DNA from: Methylobacillus flagellatus KT
Lineage (GTDB): Bacteria; Pseudomonadota; Gammaproteobacteria; Burkholderiales; Methylophilaceae
Assembly (NCBI RefSeq): GCF_000013705.1
Contig: NC_007947.1
Span: 1,550,001 to 1,614,000, forward strand
Length of the DNA: 64,000 nucleotides
Reading direction: 5' to 3'
Under the pieces are notes generated by a model that worked only from the letters and a program-made list of their open reading frames with translations, did not search any database and was not told the origin of the DNA. This document shows positions 17,193-24,677 of this stretch, piece after piece. Both the position numbers and the translations under genes were made by a program. Each line of letters begins with the position of its first letter. The stretch's first letter is position 1.

Positions 17193-17411
17193 ATGAAGAT
17201 TAACCGGCAGTTCATGAAGCAAAAGGAATTCAAAGAGCGACAGCTTTGGCTAGACTTTGAATGCGCGACGGGCATTGCTTTGCAGGCGATCAGCGAGGAC
17301 ATGGAAAAAGCCAGAGCTTGGTTTAAACGATGGGTTAAGGGATTCAAAACAAGACCATCCAGGCAACGAATTGAACAAGAGGATCTATTTAAAGGCGCTG
17401 TACCTGCATAA
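17193..17411 (+). CDS. small basic hypothetical prophage protein
   Basis: Seventy-two residues starting at ATG 17193 with GGAG nine bases upstream. The product is charged, helical and basic overall. It runs against the structural genes and its end overlaps the secretin 3' end by 23 bases. No domain recognised. It may be a replication accessory or regulatory protein, given its position next to the origin-like region. Confidence 0.5.
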   Translation: MKINRQFMKQKEFKERQLWLDFECATGIALQAISEDMEKARAWFKRWVKGFKTRPSRQRIEQEDLFKGAVPA

Positions 17412-18612
17412 CTAGCAGGATGTCGCTTTTCTCATCTGAATCGGTGTTGGCATTGAACAACCTCGGCAGGAAGCTCAAGCCCTGGCGCTGCTTGCTGAGC
17501 CTAGACTCATTCAAGCCGCCGAGCAGGATCAATTCACCGTCTCTAGTATTCACTACCGTCTTGATTTCACGCTTTAACAGTGTTGGCGACTGATTAACAC
17601 CTGTTGTCGTGGGCTGGAAGCTGGATATTTGTTGCGTAATGTCCAGCTCGATGGTTTCGGCGAGAATTTTGGGAGTGATCTCCAGGATGACGCCGGATGG
17701 CCTGTAAATGATGGACTGGACGGGATTGCCGTTATTGGTTTGTGTCGTAGATGCGATCGTGGGTGTTTCAGTGCCCACGCTGAAGCGGGAGTTCTTGCCG
17801 TTCTTGACGCGCAGGGATGGCGCACTGACTTGCTTGAAACGGTTATCCGAATCAAAAGCCGAAATCAGGACATCGATATTGGGCAATGACAGCTTGAGCT
17901 GATTGGATTGCGTTGCGCCATTTTCAATCGTAATGCCCAGCCTGGAGTTCAACAGGCTGACAGCAGCAGATATGGCATTCAAGTCGCGGACCGTATTGGT
18001 AACTTCGTAGATATAGGCTTTAACAACGACTTCATTCGCCGGCCTGTCCAGGTCAGCGAGGATAGTTTTCAACATGTCTTGCTTGGATTCATCCGCCCGG
18101 TAAAACACAACGTCATCCGTGATGGCCTGGACTTCAGCACCGGCAAACTTGAGTAAATCGCCGATTTCCTTTTGGTCACGATATTGCGGCCGGTATGAAT
18201 AGACCGGCAGGTCAGACGGCAGCGCAGCCTGCGGATGATCCTGGGCAGGTTGCTCATGATCAGCAGCCATTGGCGGAGGATCACCCGGCAGCGATGGAGG
18301 CATATCCATGTGTGCCTGATTTCGAGTCAGGTATAGATACTCGGAGCGCTCCTGCAACAGGATGCCGTTCTGTTCCAGGACATCCGCTACCAGGGATTGA
18401 AGCTTGTCTTCCTTGGCTGCCTTGATGGAGACGGTAATGGTGCGGCCATCGGTCAGGACGTCAGGAGACAGGATGTAGTTTTTCTTGATGATGCCCTTGA
18501 GGACGGTTTGAGCAAATTCCGGAATGGTAACAGCGGCGAATTCAAGATTGACTTCAGCCCGGGCCAGAAGCGGCATGGAAAAGATCAGGATTGCGAAGGC
18601 TTTTTGTACCAT
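17389..18612 (-). CDS. phage secretin (pIV-like outer-membrane channel)
   Basis: A 407-residue protein with a signal peptide (cleavage near LARA-EV), an N0/N1-type region (KLQSLVADVLEQNGILLQ), a second N domain and a C-terminal secretin core including GELILLGGLNES. It forms the outer-membrane pore for virion extrusion. The start overlaps the Zot gene end by 28 bases. Having its own secretin means the phage does not need to borrow the host type II secretion channel, unlike CTX phage. Confidence 0.9.
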   Translation of the reverse strand: MVQKAFAILIFSMPLLARAEVNLEFAAVTIPEFAQTVLKGIIKKNYILSPDVLTDGRTITVSIKAAKEDKLQSLVADVLEQNGILLQERSEYLYLTRNQAHMDMPPSLPGDPPPMAADHEQPAQDHPQAALPSDLPVYSYRPQYRDQKEIGDLLKFAGAEVQAITDDVVFYRADESKQDMLKTILADLDRPANEVVVKAYIYEVTNTVRDLNAISAAVSLLNSRLGITIENGATQSNQLKLSLPNIDVLISAFDSDNRFKQVSAPSLRVKNGKNSRFSVGTETPTIASTTQTNNGNPVQSIIYRPSGVILEITPKILAETIELDITQQISSFQPTTTGVNQSPTLLKREIKTVVNTRDGELILLGGLNESRLSKQRQGLSFLPRLFNANTDSDEKSDILLVMQVQRL

Positions 18613-19634
18613 GATTGGCCTACCTTATAGTAAGTGCCGGTAGCGTCTTTCCTAGACTCCCATGATTCCAGGACAAGACCGGCTTTTGTGGTGATGATGA
18701 AATGATCGCCGAGGTCCATGAGGCCCTTGATTTCCTCAATGGAGGCCGCAGGCGCAGCGGTGACGGTTTGTGGCTTGACGTTGTTTGCGTAGCTGATCCA
18801 GGAGAACAAGGCAACGATGGCGATAGAGATGCCGGCAAAGGCATGGATGGCATAGGACCAGCGCTGGTAAAAGGACATATAGCGCCCTTTCAAGTGCCAG
18901 GGGCTGAGCACGCAGAATGTGCCCGTGACTTGTGCCGGATATTCCTTGACCTGGCGCTTACCAGATTGATCAATGATGTAGCCATACAGGGTCAGGTCAC
19001 GTTCAATTTCATCCGTGAATACCTGGTCAGTGTTATAGGCGTCATAAAGCTTGTTGCCGCGATACCACCAGGTATCGACTTTCGGGGAGTAGTCCTGTTT
19101 GCCATAGCGGACGATGCCCATATGAACTTGTGGCAGCCTACCTTTCAAGCCGAGCAGCCGGAGGATAGGGCCGAGAAATGGGATGCTGAGGCGATCCGTA
19201 CGTTTGCAGACGACTTTATGCTCAATGAGCGCCCTTCTGGCCTGGGCATCGATGGATTCGATGTCCTGAGTAATGAACAAGGTATGCCAATGGTTTTTAC
19301 GCACATGGCGCAGGTATTTGATTACCTGGTCACGTGCCTTGCCTTGCCATTCTCTGGAATTAAGAAAGACGGCGAGTTCATCGAGCGCGACCAATCCGAA
19401 CGTGCTTTCATTTCGGCTGCTTGAAGCCATACCCAAAGCCCAAAGATCATCAGCAGAAGGAAAATCCGGTAGCCTGACATGTGTAGCCCTACTGGTAGGA
19501 GGAAGAAAGTTTTCTGGGTAGATATCCATATTAGTGGCGACAGGCAGGCCAGCGGCGAGGAAGTCCATGATTTTGCCGGTGGAGATGATGGACTTCCCCG
19601 CACCGAGATCACCCGTTAACGTCCAGTTCGCCAT
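18585..19634 (-). CDS. Zot-family phage assembly ATPase (pI-like)
   Basis: A 349-residue protein with a Walker A motif GDLGAGKS at residues 8-15 and a Walker B in LVALDELAVF. An internal membrane span lies around residues 267-285 (HAFAGISIAIVALFSWI), with a periplasmic C-terminal tail. This is the layout of filamentous-phage pI/Zot proteins, which power extrusion at the inner membrane and contact the secretin. It lies two bases after the pVI-like gene. Confidence 0.93.
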   Translation of the reverse strand: MANWTLTGDLGAGKSIISTGKIMDFLAAGLPVATNMDIYPENFLPPTSRATHVRLPDFPSADDLWALGMASSSRNESTFGLVALDELAVFLNSREWQGKARDQVIKYLRHVRKNHWHTLFITQDIESIDAQARRALIEHKVVCKRTDRLSIPFLGPILRLLGLKGRLPQVHMGIVRYGKQDYSPKVDTWWYRGNKLYDAYNTDQVFTDEIERDLTLYGYIIDQSGKRQVKEYPAQVTGTFCVLSPWHLKGRYMSFYQRWSYAIHAFAGISIAIVALFSWISYANNVKPQTVTAAPAASIEEIKGLMDLGDHFIITTKAGLVLESWESRKDATGTYYKVGQSWYKKPSQS

Positions 19635-19636
19635 GG

Positions 19637-19966
19637 TCAGAAGCGCAATGTAGCCTGGGTGAAATCACGGCTCAGGTGCTTATGCCAGTCATAGACCCGC
19701 TTGGTAATCAATACCGTGACGTAGAAAGAGATGAAGGCCGGCGTGGACGGCGGCAGGAAAGCCAGGCCGAAAGCAACCCCTGTTGGCGTAATGGGACGGA
19801 GCACATTCAAGCCAATATAGGTAGCAGACAAGAAGGCAGTGAACAGCCCGATAATGAACGTTACATAGCCAAGAAAATAGGCGCTTTTCTTGAGGCCGCG
19901 AAGGATAAACCAGGTCACGACCTTTTCAACAATGCTAGCCAGACCGATGAAGAGCCAATGCATCAT
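19637..19966 (-). CDS. pVI-like minor coat membrane protein
   Basis: A 109-residue protein with about three hydrophobic segments. Its start overlaps the pIII-like stop (19963) by ATGA. Its size, topology and place between the adsorption protein and Zot match gene VI of inoviruses, which caps the virion with pIII. Assignment rests mainly on gene order. Confidence 0.75.
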   Translation of the reverse strand: MMHWLFIGLASIVEKVVTWFILRGLKKSAYFLGYVTFIIGLFTAFLSATYIGLNVLRPITPTGVAFGLAFLPPSTPAFISFYVTVLITKRVYDWHKHLSRDFTQATLRF

Positions 19967-21342
19967 GCACCCCCTTCTGGGCGTTCAGTGATGAGGTTGA
20001 AAACACCTATAGCGGTCAGGACAAAGAAAATAAAGGCCAGTGCAGGATGCAGGTAAGGCTGAGCTTCGCAGATGCTGATTTCATAGGACTGGCCGAGGAA
20101 CTGGAAACTTAGATTGCAATTGGCGGATTCATCCTGCATTGCCAATGTCCATGGAGACGCAGGCAGGACTTTTTCTGTATAGAGCTGCAATAGGCCGGAT
20201 TCATTGACCATGGAGCGCATGTTGGCCGTCAGCGTGGTAAAGGTGGAATCCTGGGATGCGTTCAACACGTCAGGCAGCCCCTGCCCCGCCAGTTCAGGTT
20301 GAGCGCCCTGCCCTGAGAGTAACTGCCTGGTGTCATAGGTGATGTCACGGAGATTGGATAGCGTGACTTCAGTAGCGCAATGAGCACAGTCGCCAGTGCC
20401 GGAGCCAGTGCCACCGGGAATGAGTGTCGTGCCAGTCAGATCGCCAGTGCCAGGATAGGTAGCCGTGGATTGTCCGGAGACAGTGGATCCGGAACCAGAG
20501 CCGGAACCGCCAGAGATGGTCGTGACTTGCTGGCTTGTGGTGTTGTTCCCGTAATTAGGGACTGTATGCGTGACAGTCGCGCCGCCAGTAGCCGAGTTCA
20601 GTTCTATAGTGACTTTTTCGCCTGTTGAAGCATCCGTGTAGCTGATTCTATTAGGTGCTTCCTGGACTAGATTGGGATTGTTGTCCGCCGGGTTTTGCTG
20701 AGGATCACGGACGAATTGATTGCCTTCACGGCGGAATTCATCCTTGCCTTTTTCTGGCTTTTTGACTTGTTCGGGATTCTGTAGGACACAAGAGGTTGTC
20801 CCAGAATAGCCAGGAGGACAAGTCATTACCTTATCAACAGTACCACCCGGGAAAGTACCAGGGACAACATTGTATTGATTAGGGACGAAATCGACTTCAC
20901 TCACGGTCATGGTAACTGCACATCTGCCATTTCCGTCATCAGCATATGTTGTCGTTAAAGTGTATTTGCAAACGCCATAATTCTGACACTCAGCCCTGCT
21001 TGACGTGGAAGCAGGACAAGACAATTGGACATCCATGGAAGGAGGCGGAGTCTTATCATCCTGCCAGCCCTCAGGAACAGTTAAAGGCTTATCAGGATCA
21101 ATTTGAACGGTAATTGGCTTAGACGCCAGGTCAGAATTTGAATTGTTGTCTTTTGCAGTTATGGATAAAGCAGCAACCAAGTTAGCAAACCCGAGCCCGC
21201 TAATCAAAAGTGGTCCGCCGAGATCACCGGCAGATACCAAAATAGCAATACCAGCCAATGGAAGAAACGCCTTGGCAGCGACAGGGATAGTCAAGGCCGC
21301 AATGGCAGTTAAGGCAATGAAGGTTTTTTTGATTGGCTTCAT
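19963..21342 (-). CDS. pIII-like adsorption protein (TspB-related)
   Basis: A 459-residue protein with a signal peptide (to AAKA-F), many cysteines in the N-terminal half, a Gly/Ser/Thr-rich linker around residues 270-320, and a single C-terminal membrane anchor followed by a few charged residues. This is the architecture of inovirus pIII. The cysteine-rich domain plus flexible linker also resembles TspB of Neisseria filamentous prophages. It would bind the host receptor, possibly a pilus, and end virion release. Confidence 0.8.
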   Translation of the reverse strand: MKPIKKTFIALTAIAALTIPVAAKAFLPLAGIAILVSAGDLGGPLLISGLGFANLVAALSITAKDNNSNSDLASKPITVQIDPDKPLTVPEGWQDDKTPPPSMDVQLSCPASTSSRAECQNYGVCKYTLTTTYADDGNGRCAVTMTVSEVDFVPNQYNVVPGTFPGGTVDKVMTCPPGYSGTTSCVLQNPEQVKKPEKGKDEFRREGNQFVRDPQQNPADNNPNLVQEAPNRISYTDASTGEKVTIELNSATGGATVTHTVPNYGNNTTSQQVTTISGGSGSGSGSTVSGQSTATYPGTGDLTGTTLIPGGTGSGTGDCAHCATEVTLSNLRDITYDTRQLLSGQGAQPELAGQGLPDVLNASQDSTFTTLTANMRSMVNESGLLQLYTEKVLPASPWTLAMQDESANCNLSFQFLGQSYEISICEAQPYLHPALAFIFFVLTAIGVFNLITERPEGGA

Positions 21343-21376
21343 GTTGAAAAAGCCGGGTTTCCCCGGCTCTCCGTGA

Positions 21377-21622
21377 TTACTTCACGCCAGCCTTGCCAAG
21401 GCCTTTCTTGGCAGCGGTCAGGATGAACCAGGCAATGGATACACCGGCAACAATGGGGATGAATTGCACGGCGATATCCTTGACGGTATCAATGGCGTCA
21501 GTGCCGATGCCAGTCAGTGCGTCAGCAGGCAAAAGGCTTGCAGCCGAAGCGATTTCCGGCATGGTGACGGTTGCGACAGCAGCAGAGGCCATCAATGTTT
21601 TGAGCAAAGCAGATGCTTTCAT
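21377..21622 (-). CDS. major coat protein precursor (pVIII-like)
   Basis: The ATG at 21622 has AAGGAG seven bases upstream; the frame further upstream is not used. The 81-residue precursor has a signal peptide ending in IASA, then a short mature part of about 53 residues: an acidic amphipathic section (DALTGIGTDAIDTVKD), a membrane helix and a lysine-rich C-terminus (KKGLGKAGVK). This is the classic pVIII form, where the basic tail lines the DNA. Confidence 0.9.
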   Translation of the reverse strand: MKASALLKTLMASAAVATVTMPEIASAASLLPADALTGIGTDAIDTVKDIAVQFIPIVAGVSIAWFILTAAKKGLGKAGVK

Positions 21623-21624
21623 GA

Positions 21625-21738
21625 TTAACTCCTTGTGAAATTTTGAAAAAAAGAAATAGCGCTCCCCAGCATGAAACCAAGGATGTAGCTTGCGCCGAAG
21701 CTGACAAAGAACCACTTCATAAATATTGCAATTGTCAT
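21625..21738 (-). CDS. 37-residue membrane protein, candidate pVII/pIX-like minor coat
   Basis: The frame starts at ATG 21738, overlaps the stop of the upstream gene (ATGA at 21735) and ends two bases before the major coat ATG. It reads MTIAIFMKWFFVSFGASYIL and continues GFMLGSAISFF to a short polar tail. The size, single span and position just before the major coat match gVII/gIX of filamentous phages. It would start virion assembly at the tip. Confidence 0.7.
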   Translation of the reverse strand: MTIAIFMKWFFVSFGASYILGFMLGSAISFFQNFTRS

Positions 21739-22175
21739 CTTGCAATGCCTTTTCCGCCGCTGATCCCGAAACTAAAGCCAAACAGGGAGGCAAAGAGAAC
21801 AGCGCAGAGAATGATGATGTCATCACCCGAAATGCTCGAAAGCTTGGTGTCAGGCGTGACTGTTTCCAAAGGGGGCTGGACGATTCCAGGCGTGCCGTTA
21901 CCGTTAATGACTACATTGGCTGGCGTGGGTGTGTGGTCAGTGTCGCAGGCTTGGAGTATTACGGTTTTCCAATCATTCGGCGAATATGTATTGTTATCCC
22001 ACCGTACTTTAAACGTCACTGTAGACGTTGCAGGATTGAAAGATATTGATTCAGGAAAATTATAAAAATGACCAGTATTGTCAAAGTGATGCGATGAATA
22101 GACCGCAGTAAAAGCATTCACCACTTGTTCAGAGGTGGTATAGCAATTCCCCAATACAGACCAGCCGGCAGCCAT
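21735..22175 (-). CDS. hypothetical prophage protein with C-terminal membrane anchor
   Basis: A 146-residue protein beginning MAAGWSVLGNCYTTSEQVV, with two cysteines, a beta-rich middle and a C-terminal hydrophobic helix (IIILCAVLFASLFGFSFGI). There is no N-terminal signal peptide in the usual form. It begins immediately after the 49-residue gene. It could be a minor coat or morphogenesis protein; no family recognised. Confidence 0.65.
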   Translation of the reverse strand: MAAGWSVLGNCYTTSEQVVNAFTAVYSSHHFDNTGHFYNFPESISFNPATSTVTFKVRWDNNTYSPNDWKTVILQACDTDHTPTPANVVINGNGTPGIVQPPLETVTPDTKLSSISGDDIIILCAVLFASLFGFSFGISGGKGIAR

Positions 22176-22325
22176 TTATGCAAGCACCCAAAGAAATCTA
22201 GCCAATGAGAAGACCAAGGCAATTACGCCCATGCCAAACAGGCATAGAAATAGCGCAATAAAAAATGGCCATAAATCACCAGTTACCTGATCAATAGCTT
22301 TAATAATTGCGTGGTATCGGTTCAT
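22176..22325 (-). CDS. 49-residue membrane protein of the prophage
   Basis: The frame runs from ATG 22325 (AGG site upstream) to TAA at 22176, directly followed by the next gene's ATG. It reads MNRYHAIIKAIDQVTGDLW and then one long hydrophobic helix (PFFIALFLCLFGMGVIALVF). Size and place in the coat module suggest a minor coat or assembly protein. Confidence 0.65.
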   Translation of the reverse strand: MNRYHAIIKAIDQVTGDLWPFFIALFLCLFGMGVIALVFSLARFLWVLA

Positions 22326-22359
22326 GTTGGATTACCTAAATAACAAGAAATAAAAAAAA

Positions 22360-22524
22360 TTAAACTTGATCCACTCGAATTAATTTATATGTGTACTCGA
22401 TATCTATACGCACCCATGACGGGAGATGGTCATAGTCTTTATTGGCGTACATTTTTGAATATCCCGATTGGGATAGAAGACGCTTGCGACTAGGCAAGCT
22501 AAGGTTATTCCAGATGGTAGCCAT
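22360..22524 (-). CDS. 54-residue hypothetical prophage protein
   Basis: The frame begins at ATG 22524 with AGGGGAAA upstream and ends at TAA 22360. It is soluble and basic (MATIWNNLSLPSRKRLLSQS and onwards), with several tyrosines. It lies between the ssDNA-binding protein and the membrane-protein genes. No family recognised. Confidence 0.55.
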   Translation of the reverse strand: MATIWNNLSLPSRKRLLSQSGYSKMYANKDYDHLPSWVRIDIEYTYKLIRVDQV

Positions 22525-22570
22525 ATGATTTCCCCTGAAAGAATGGGGAGCGCTGCGCTCCCCTACCCTA

Positions 22571-22837
22571 TTACTTGCCTGGTGCAGCCGGAACGAGCTT
22601 AGTTATACCGCCGCCGAGTTCCATGGTTTGATTGTTAACACGAGGTTCAAAGTCAGCCAGGTAGCGACCAGGCTTTGGCAATTCGGAACCACTAGGAAGC
22701 ACAGTGCGGAATATTTGACGATCCTCACCGATTTCAAGAACACCTTGAATGCGGACCATTTTGTATGGATTGCCGGATGACTTGGCGATGCCTTCAATGA
22801 GTTCGGAGGCAGTAACATGGACTGGATACTGAGACAT
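22571..22837 (-). CDS. phage ssDNA-binding protein (gV-like)
   Basis: Eighty-eight residues from ATG 22837. The beta-rich sequence (KSSGNPYKMVRIQGVLEIGE) and small size fit the OB-fold gV-type proteins of filamentous phages, which coat the viral strand before packaging. It is the first gene of the leftward structural transcript, facing four palindromic operators. Confidence 0.75.
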   Translation of the reverse strand: MSQYPVHVTASELIEGIAKSSGNPYKMVRIQGVLEIGEDRQIFRTVLPSGSELPKPGRYLADFEPRVNNQTMELGGGITKLVPAAPGK

Positions 22838-22893
22838 TTTCGAGTTTCCCTTTCTGGAAATTGATCTAAAAGAATCTAATATCCAATGGATAT

Positions 22894-22973
22894 AAGATTA
22901 ATTCTTACATTAAAGAATAAATCTTATATTGTCAAGAATTTTTCTTAAGTAGTACTATGAAAGAAAAAATCTT
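22894..22973. promoter_or_regulatory. four AAGA-N5-TCTT palindromes in the divergent prophage promoter region
   Basis: Identical-arm palindromes occur at 22894-22906, 22913-22925, 22934-22946 and 22961-22973, spaced 19, 21 and 27 bases apart start to start. The region lies between the leftward structural genes and the rightward regulator pair. Spaced half-sites like these fit cooperative binding by a phage repressor. Confidence 0.75.
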
Positions 22974-22994
22974 TCAAAAAAGGAAGAAAATCCA

Positions 22995-23294
22995 ATGAAA
23001 ACAATACTTTTGATTGCAACAGGGATATTGCTTGGAGGCTTAATGTTGGACTCAGCGTTGATTATGAAGCGCTATGGCAAGGCAGACTTCATCGGCAATA
23101 TGTTCACAGAAAGGCAACACCTGGTAGGAATCGAAAAACTAGGGGTTATGCCGCTGAAGCAAGAAAACGGAAAAATTCAATACGTAATGGTGAAAGGTAG
23201 AGATACCGCCGAATGCAAGAAAATCTACAAAACTGACGCCATTACTAATGAAGTAGCCAGATGCACTGTAGATCACTGGGAACCTAAGAGATGA
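22995..23294 (+). CDS. hypothetical prophage membrane-anchored protein
   Basis: A 99-residue protein with an N-terminal hydrophobic helix (residues 3-20) and a hydrophilic tail containing two cysteines. Its ATG follows AGGAAG. Its stop overlaps the start of the XRE regulator gene by four bases, so the two are co-translated. Function not known; it faces the operator region. Confidence 0.65.
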   Translation: MKTILLIATGILLGGLMLDSALIMKRYGKADFIGNMFTERQHLVGIEKLGVMPLKQENGKIQYVMVKGRDTAECKKIYKTDAITNEVARCTVDHWEPKR

Positions 23295-23650
23295 ACGCTT
23301 ATATATTGGTAGAAATAGGAAAGCAAAAGCAGCAGATTGCAAGCGATAGAGCTTTTGCATTGAAAAATGGCTTCACAACCCAAAACATTACCGATTGGAA
23401 ATCAGGTAAATCTTTACCAACTTGGCAAAACATGGAAAAGCTAGCTAGCGCTGCCAACCTGGAATTGTGGGAAGCAGTAAAGATCATGAAGGAAAACGAG
23501 GCGAAACTTAAGGAAGCAGGTTTTGCAAGGATGGAAATGATGGCAGTGCTGGGAACCGTTTCCGGTTTGACATTGCTGGGAGCGTCAGCCCTACCCTCTC
23601 AAGCCTTATTTGGTGCGCTTGCGCTAAGCCAGCTTTGTATATTATGTTAA
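23291..23650 (+). CDS. XRE-type phage regulator (DUF3693-like) with hydrophobic C-terminus
   Basis: A 119-residue protein. The N-terminal 60 residues form a helix-turn-helix (FALKNGFTTQNITDWKSGKS, then LPTWQNMEKLAS). The last third has two hydrophobic stretches, so it may be membrane-tethered. This domain layout is common among inovirus regulators. The TAA stop lies in the XerD arm of the right dif site, so the end of the reading frame depends on integration state. It is the obvious candidate to bind the four palindromes. Confidence 0.75.
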   Translation: MNAYILVEIGKQKQQIASDRAFALKNGFTTQNITDWKSGKSLPTWQNMEKLASAANLELWEAVKIMKENEAKLKEAGFARMEMMAVLGTVSGLTLLGASALPSQALFGALALSQLCILC

Positions 23651-23652
23651 AT
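23625..23652 (+). other. right dif/att site of the prophage
   Basis: Centre TGTATA and XerD arm TTATGTTAAAT, identical to the E. coli dif XerD arm. The XerC arm (TAAGCCAGCTT) is diverged, as in phage att sites. This fits a hybrid site made of a phage left half and a chromosomal right half. Confidence 0.8.
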
Positions 23653-23658
23653 TATGGA

Positions 23659-23913
23659 TCAATAATTACGCTTCGATCGATAGATGAACTCCAAGCTCAT
23701 CTGCCTGGGTGGTCTATCCATCAACTCCAACATATGCCTGCCGCTAACTGCGCTCAAGCTGCATAGATATCTGCAAGTCGCTTCAATTTGCTCCGCTAGT
23801 CGGAGCTTTTCTTTTGCTATCCATCGATACAGCTTTCTACGCCTAGCGCCTTTGGGCCGTCGATCGACGGCCCTGATGATGAAATCCGTGTAGATATGCC
23901 ATGCAGGAACGAT
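23659..23913 (-). pseudogene. decayed homologue of the prophage-end gene 14657-14983
   Basis: The frame encodes RRRKLYRWIAKEKLRLAEQI, then CRYLCSLSAVSGRHMLELM, clearly related to the prophage gene. There is no ATG, GTG or TTG at the 5' end of the conserved part. An ATG at 23903, at the place matching the homologue start, is in a different frame that ends at TAG. So either a frameshift occurred or an unusual ATC start is used. The sequence upstream of both copies also aligns. It suggests the remains of a second related element, 23653 to about 24600. Confidence 0.65.
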
Positions 23914-24171
23914 TTTTTGTTGTTACTGATACCTTACCCCTAGGACACGCTTTTAAATGCGTCATCAAATGGGTGAATATTGGCTTGTTTGCGGTTGACT
24001 GCCTTGTTAGCAGGAGTTTTGACGAGGTTTGTCTACAGGGCGCGATTGAACCCATCGGTTAATACCGATACATAAAATCACGCGAAAAGGGGAAATAACA
24101 GGTGGGCGGGCGTAATGTCTACATGGGGGCTTAAAGCAGCCCCATACCCCTGCCATAATTAGGAGATTCAA

Positions 24172-24408
24172 ATGAAAGCAATACTTATAGCACCCAGATC
24201 CTATATTAAAGACGGAATAGTTAATCTCGGAGATGGACCTAATGCAAAAATCGGAGATAATCTTTACTATCTTTTTGGGAGCGGGCGATACGGAACTATA
24301 GAATGCATTAATGAAGAAAATCAGCTAATTACCCTCAAACGCAGAGGCCATTTGAAAATATTTCCTATGCACACGATAGCAACAATATTATCTACAAAAC
24401 CTTCGTAA
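24172..24408 (+). CDS. hypothetical small protein
   Basis: Seventy-eight residues from ATG 24172, with TAGGAG nine bases upstream. The sequence is beta-rich (SYIKDGIVNLGDGPNAKIGD) with a KRRG turn near the C-terminus. It looks like a small SH3-like or Tudor-like fold, but I do not recognise it. AT-rich codon use, unlike the flanking core genes, suggests phage or other transferred origin. The 260 bases before it hold only hairpins. Confidence 0.55.
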   Translation: MKAILIAPRSYIKDGIVNLGDGPNAKIGDNLYYLFGSGRYGTIECINEENQLITLKRRGHLKIFPMHTIATILSTKPS

Positions 24409-24410
24409 CA

Positions 24411-24432
24411 AAAAGCCCCGAAAGGGGCCTAA
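24411..24432 (-). terminator. terminator between convergent small genes
   Basis: GGCCCC and GGGGC arms around a four-base loop. On the minus strand the stem is followed by TTTTT, so it mainly ends the leftward gene at 24435. Confidence 0.7.
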
Positions 24433-24434
24433 AT

Positions 24435-24593
24435 TCAATTCAGGTGAATCCGCAGATCCCGCGGCAAGTGGTAATGCTTGGTTTTGTGACTGTATAGCGC
24501 CTGCAGGATCTGCCCTCGCCCGATCATCTGCATGACGGTGCTTTGCTTGAGGTGCTTTTGCTGGCAGAAGGTGCGCAGTCGGATATTTTCCAA
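24435..24593 (-). CDS. candidate 52-residue basic protein
   Basis: A frame from TTG 24593 (GAGAAAG upstream) to TGA 24435 gives a basic, helical product containing LRTFCQQKHLKQSTVMQMIG and ending LPRDLRIHLN. It might be a small Cro-like regulator, as in phage immunity regions, but this is a guess. The terminator directly after the stop supports a real transcript. It lies between the prophage remnant and tRNA-Ser. Confidence 0.35.
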   Translation of the reverse strand: MENIRLRTFCQQKHLKQSTVMQMIGRGQILQALYSHKTKHYHLPRDLRIHLN

Positions 24594-24677
24594 CCCTGAA
24601 ACTTTCTCACCGCAGGTGATTTAATTCCAGGTTGATCCTGTTTTTTGACTTTGGATATAGGGGAAATATGAGGAAAC

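Larger units (their letters stand above)
14640..23652. mobile_element. filamentous (inovirus) prophage integrated at dif
   Basis: About 9 kb bounded by two XerC/XerD sites. It carries a full inovirus set on the minus strand: ssDNA-binding protein, several short membrane or coat proteins, major coat, pIII-like adsorption protein, pVI-like protein, Zot assembly ATPase, secretin and HUH replication initiator, plus a toxin-antitoxin pair. Two genes run divergently and include an XRE regulator. No integrase or transposase is present, which fits host XerCD-mediated integration as in CTX-type phages. Confidence 0.9.

Noticed and set aside
17389..21342. Prophage suspected to be defective
   Set aside because: All main structural and assembly genes are full length with expected motifs; no frameshift or stop was seen.
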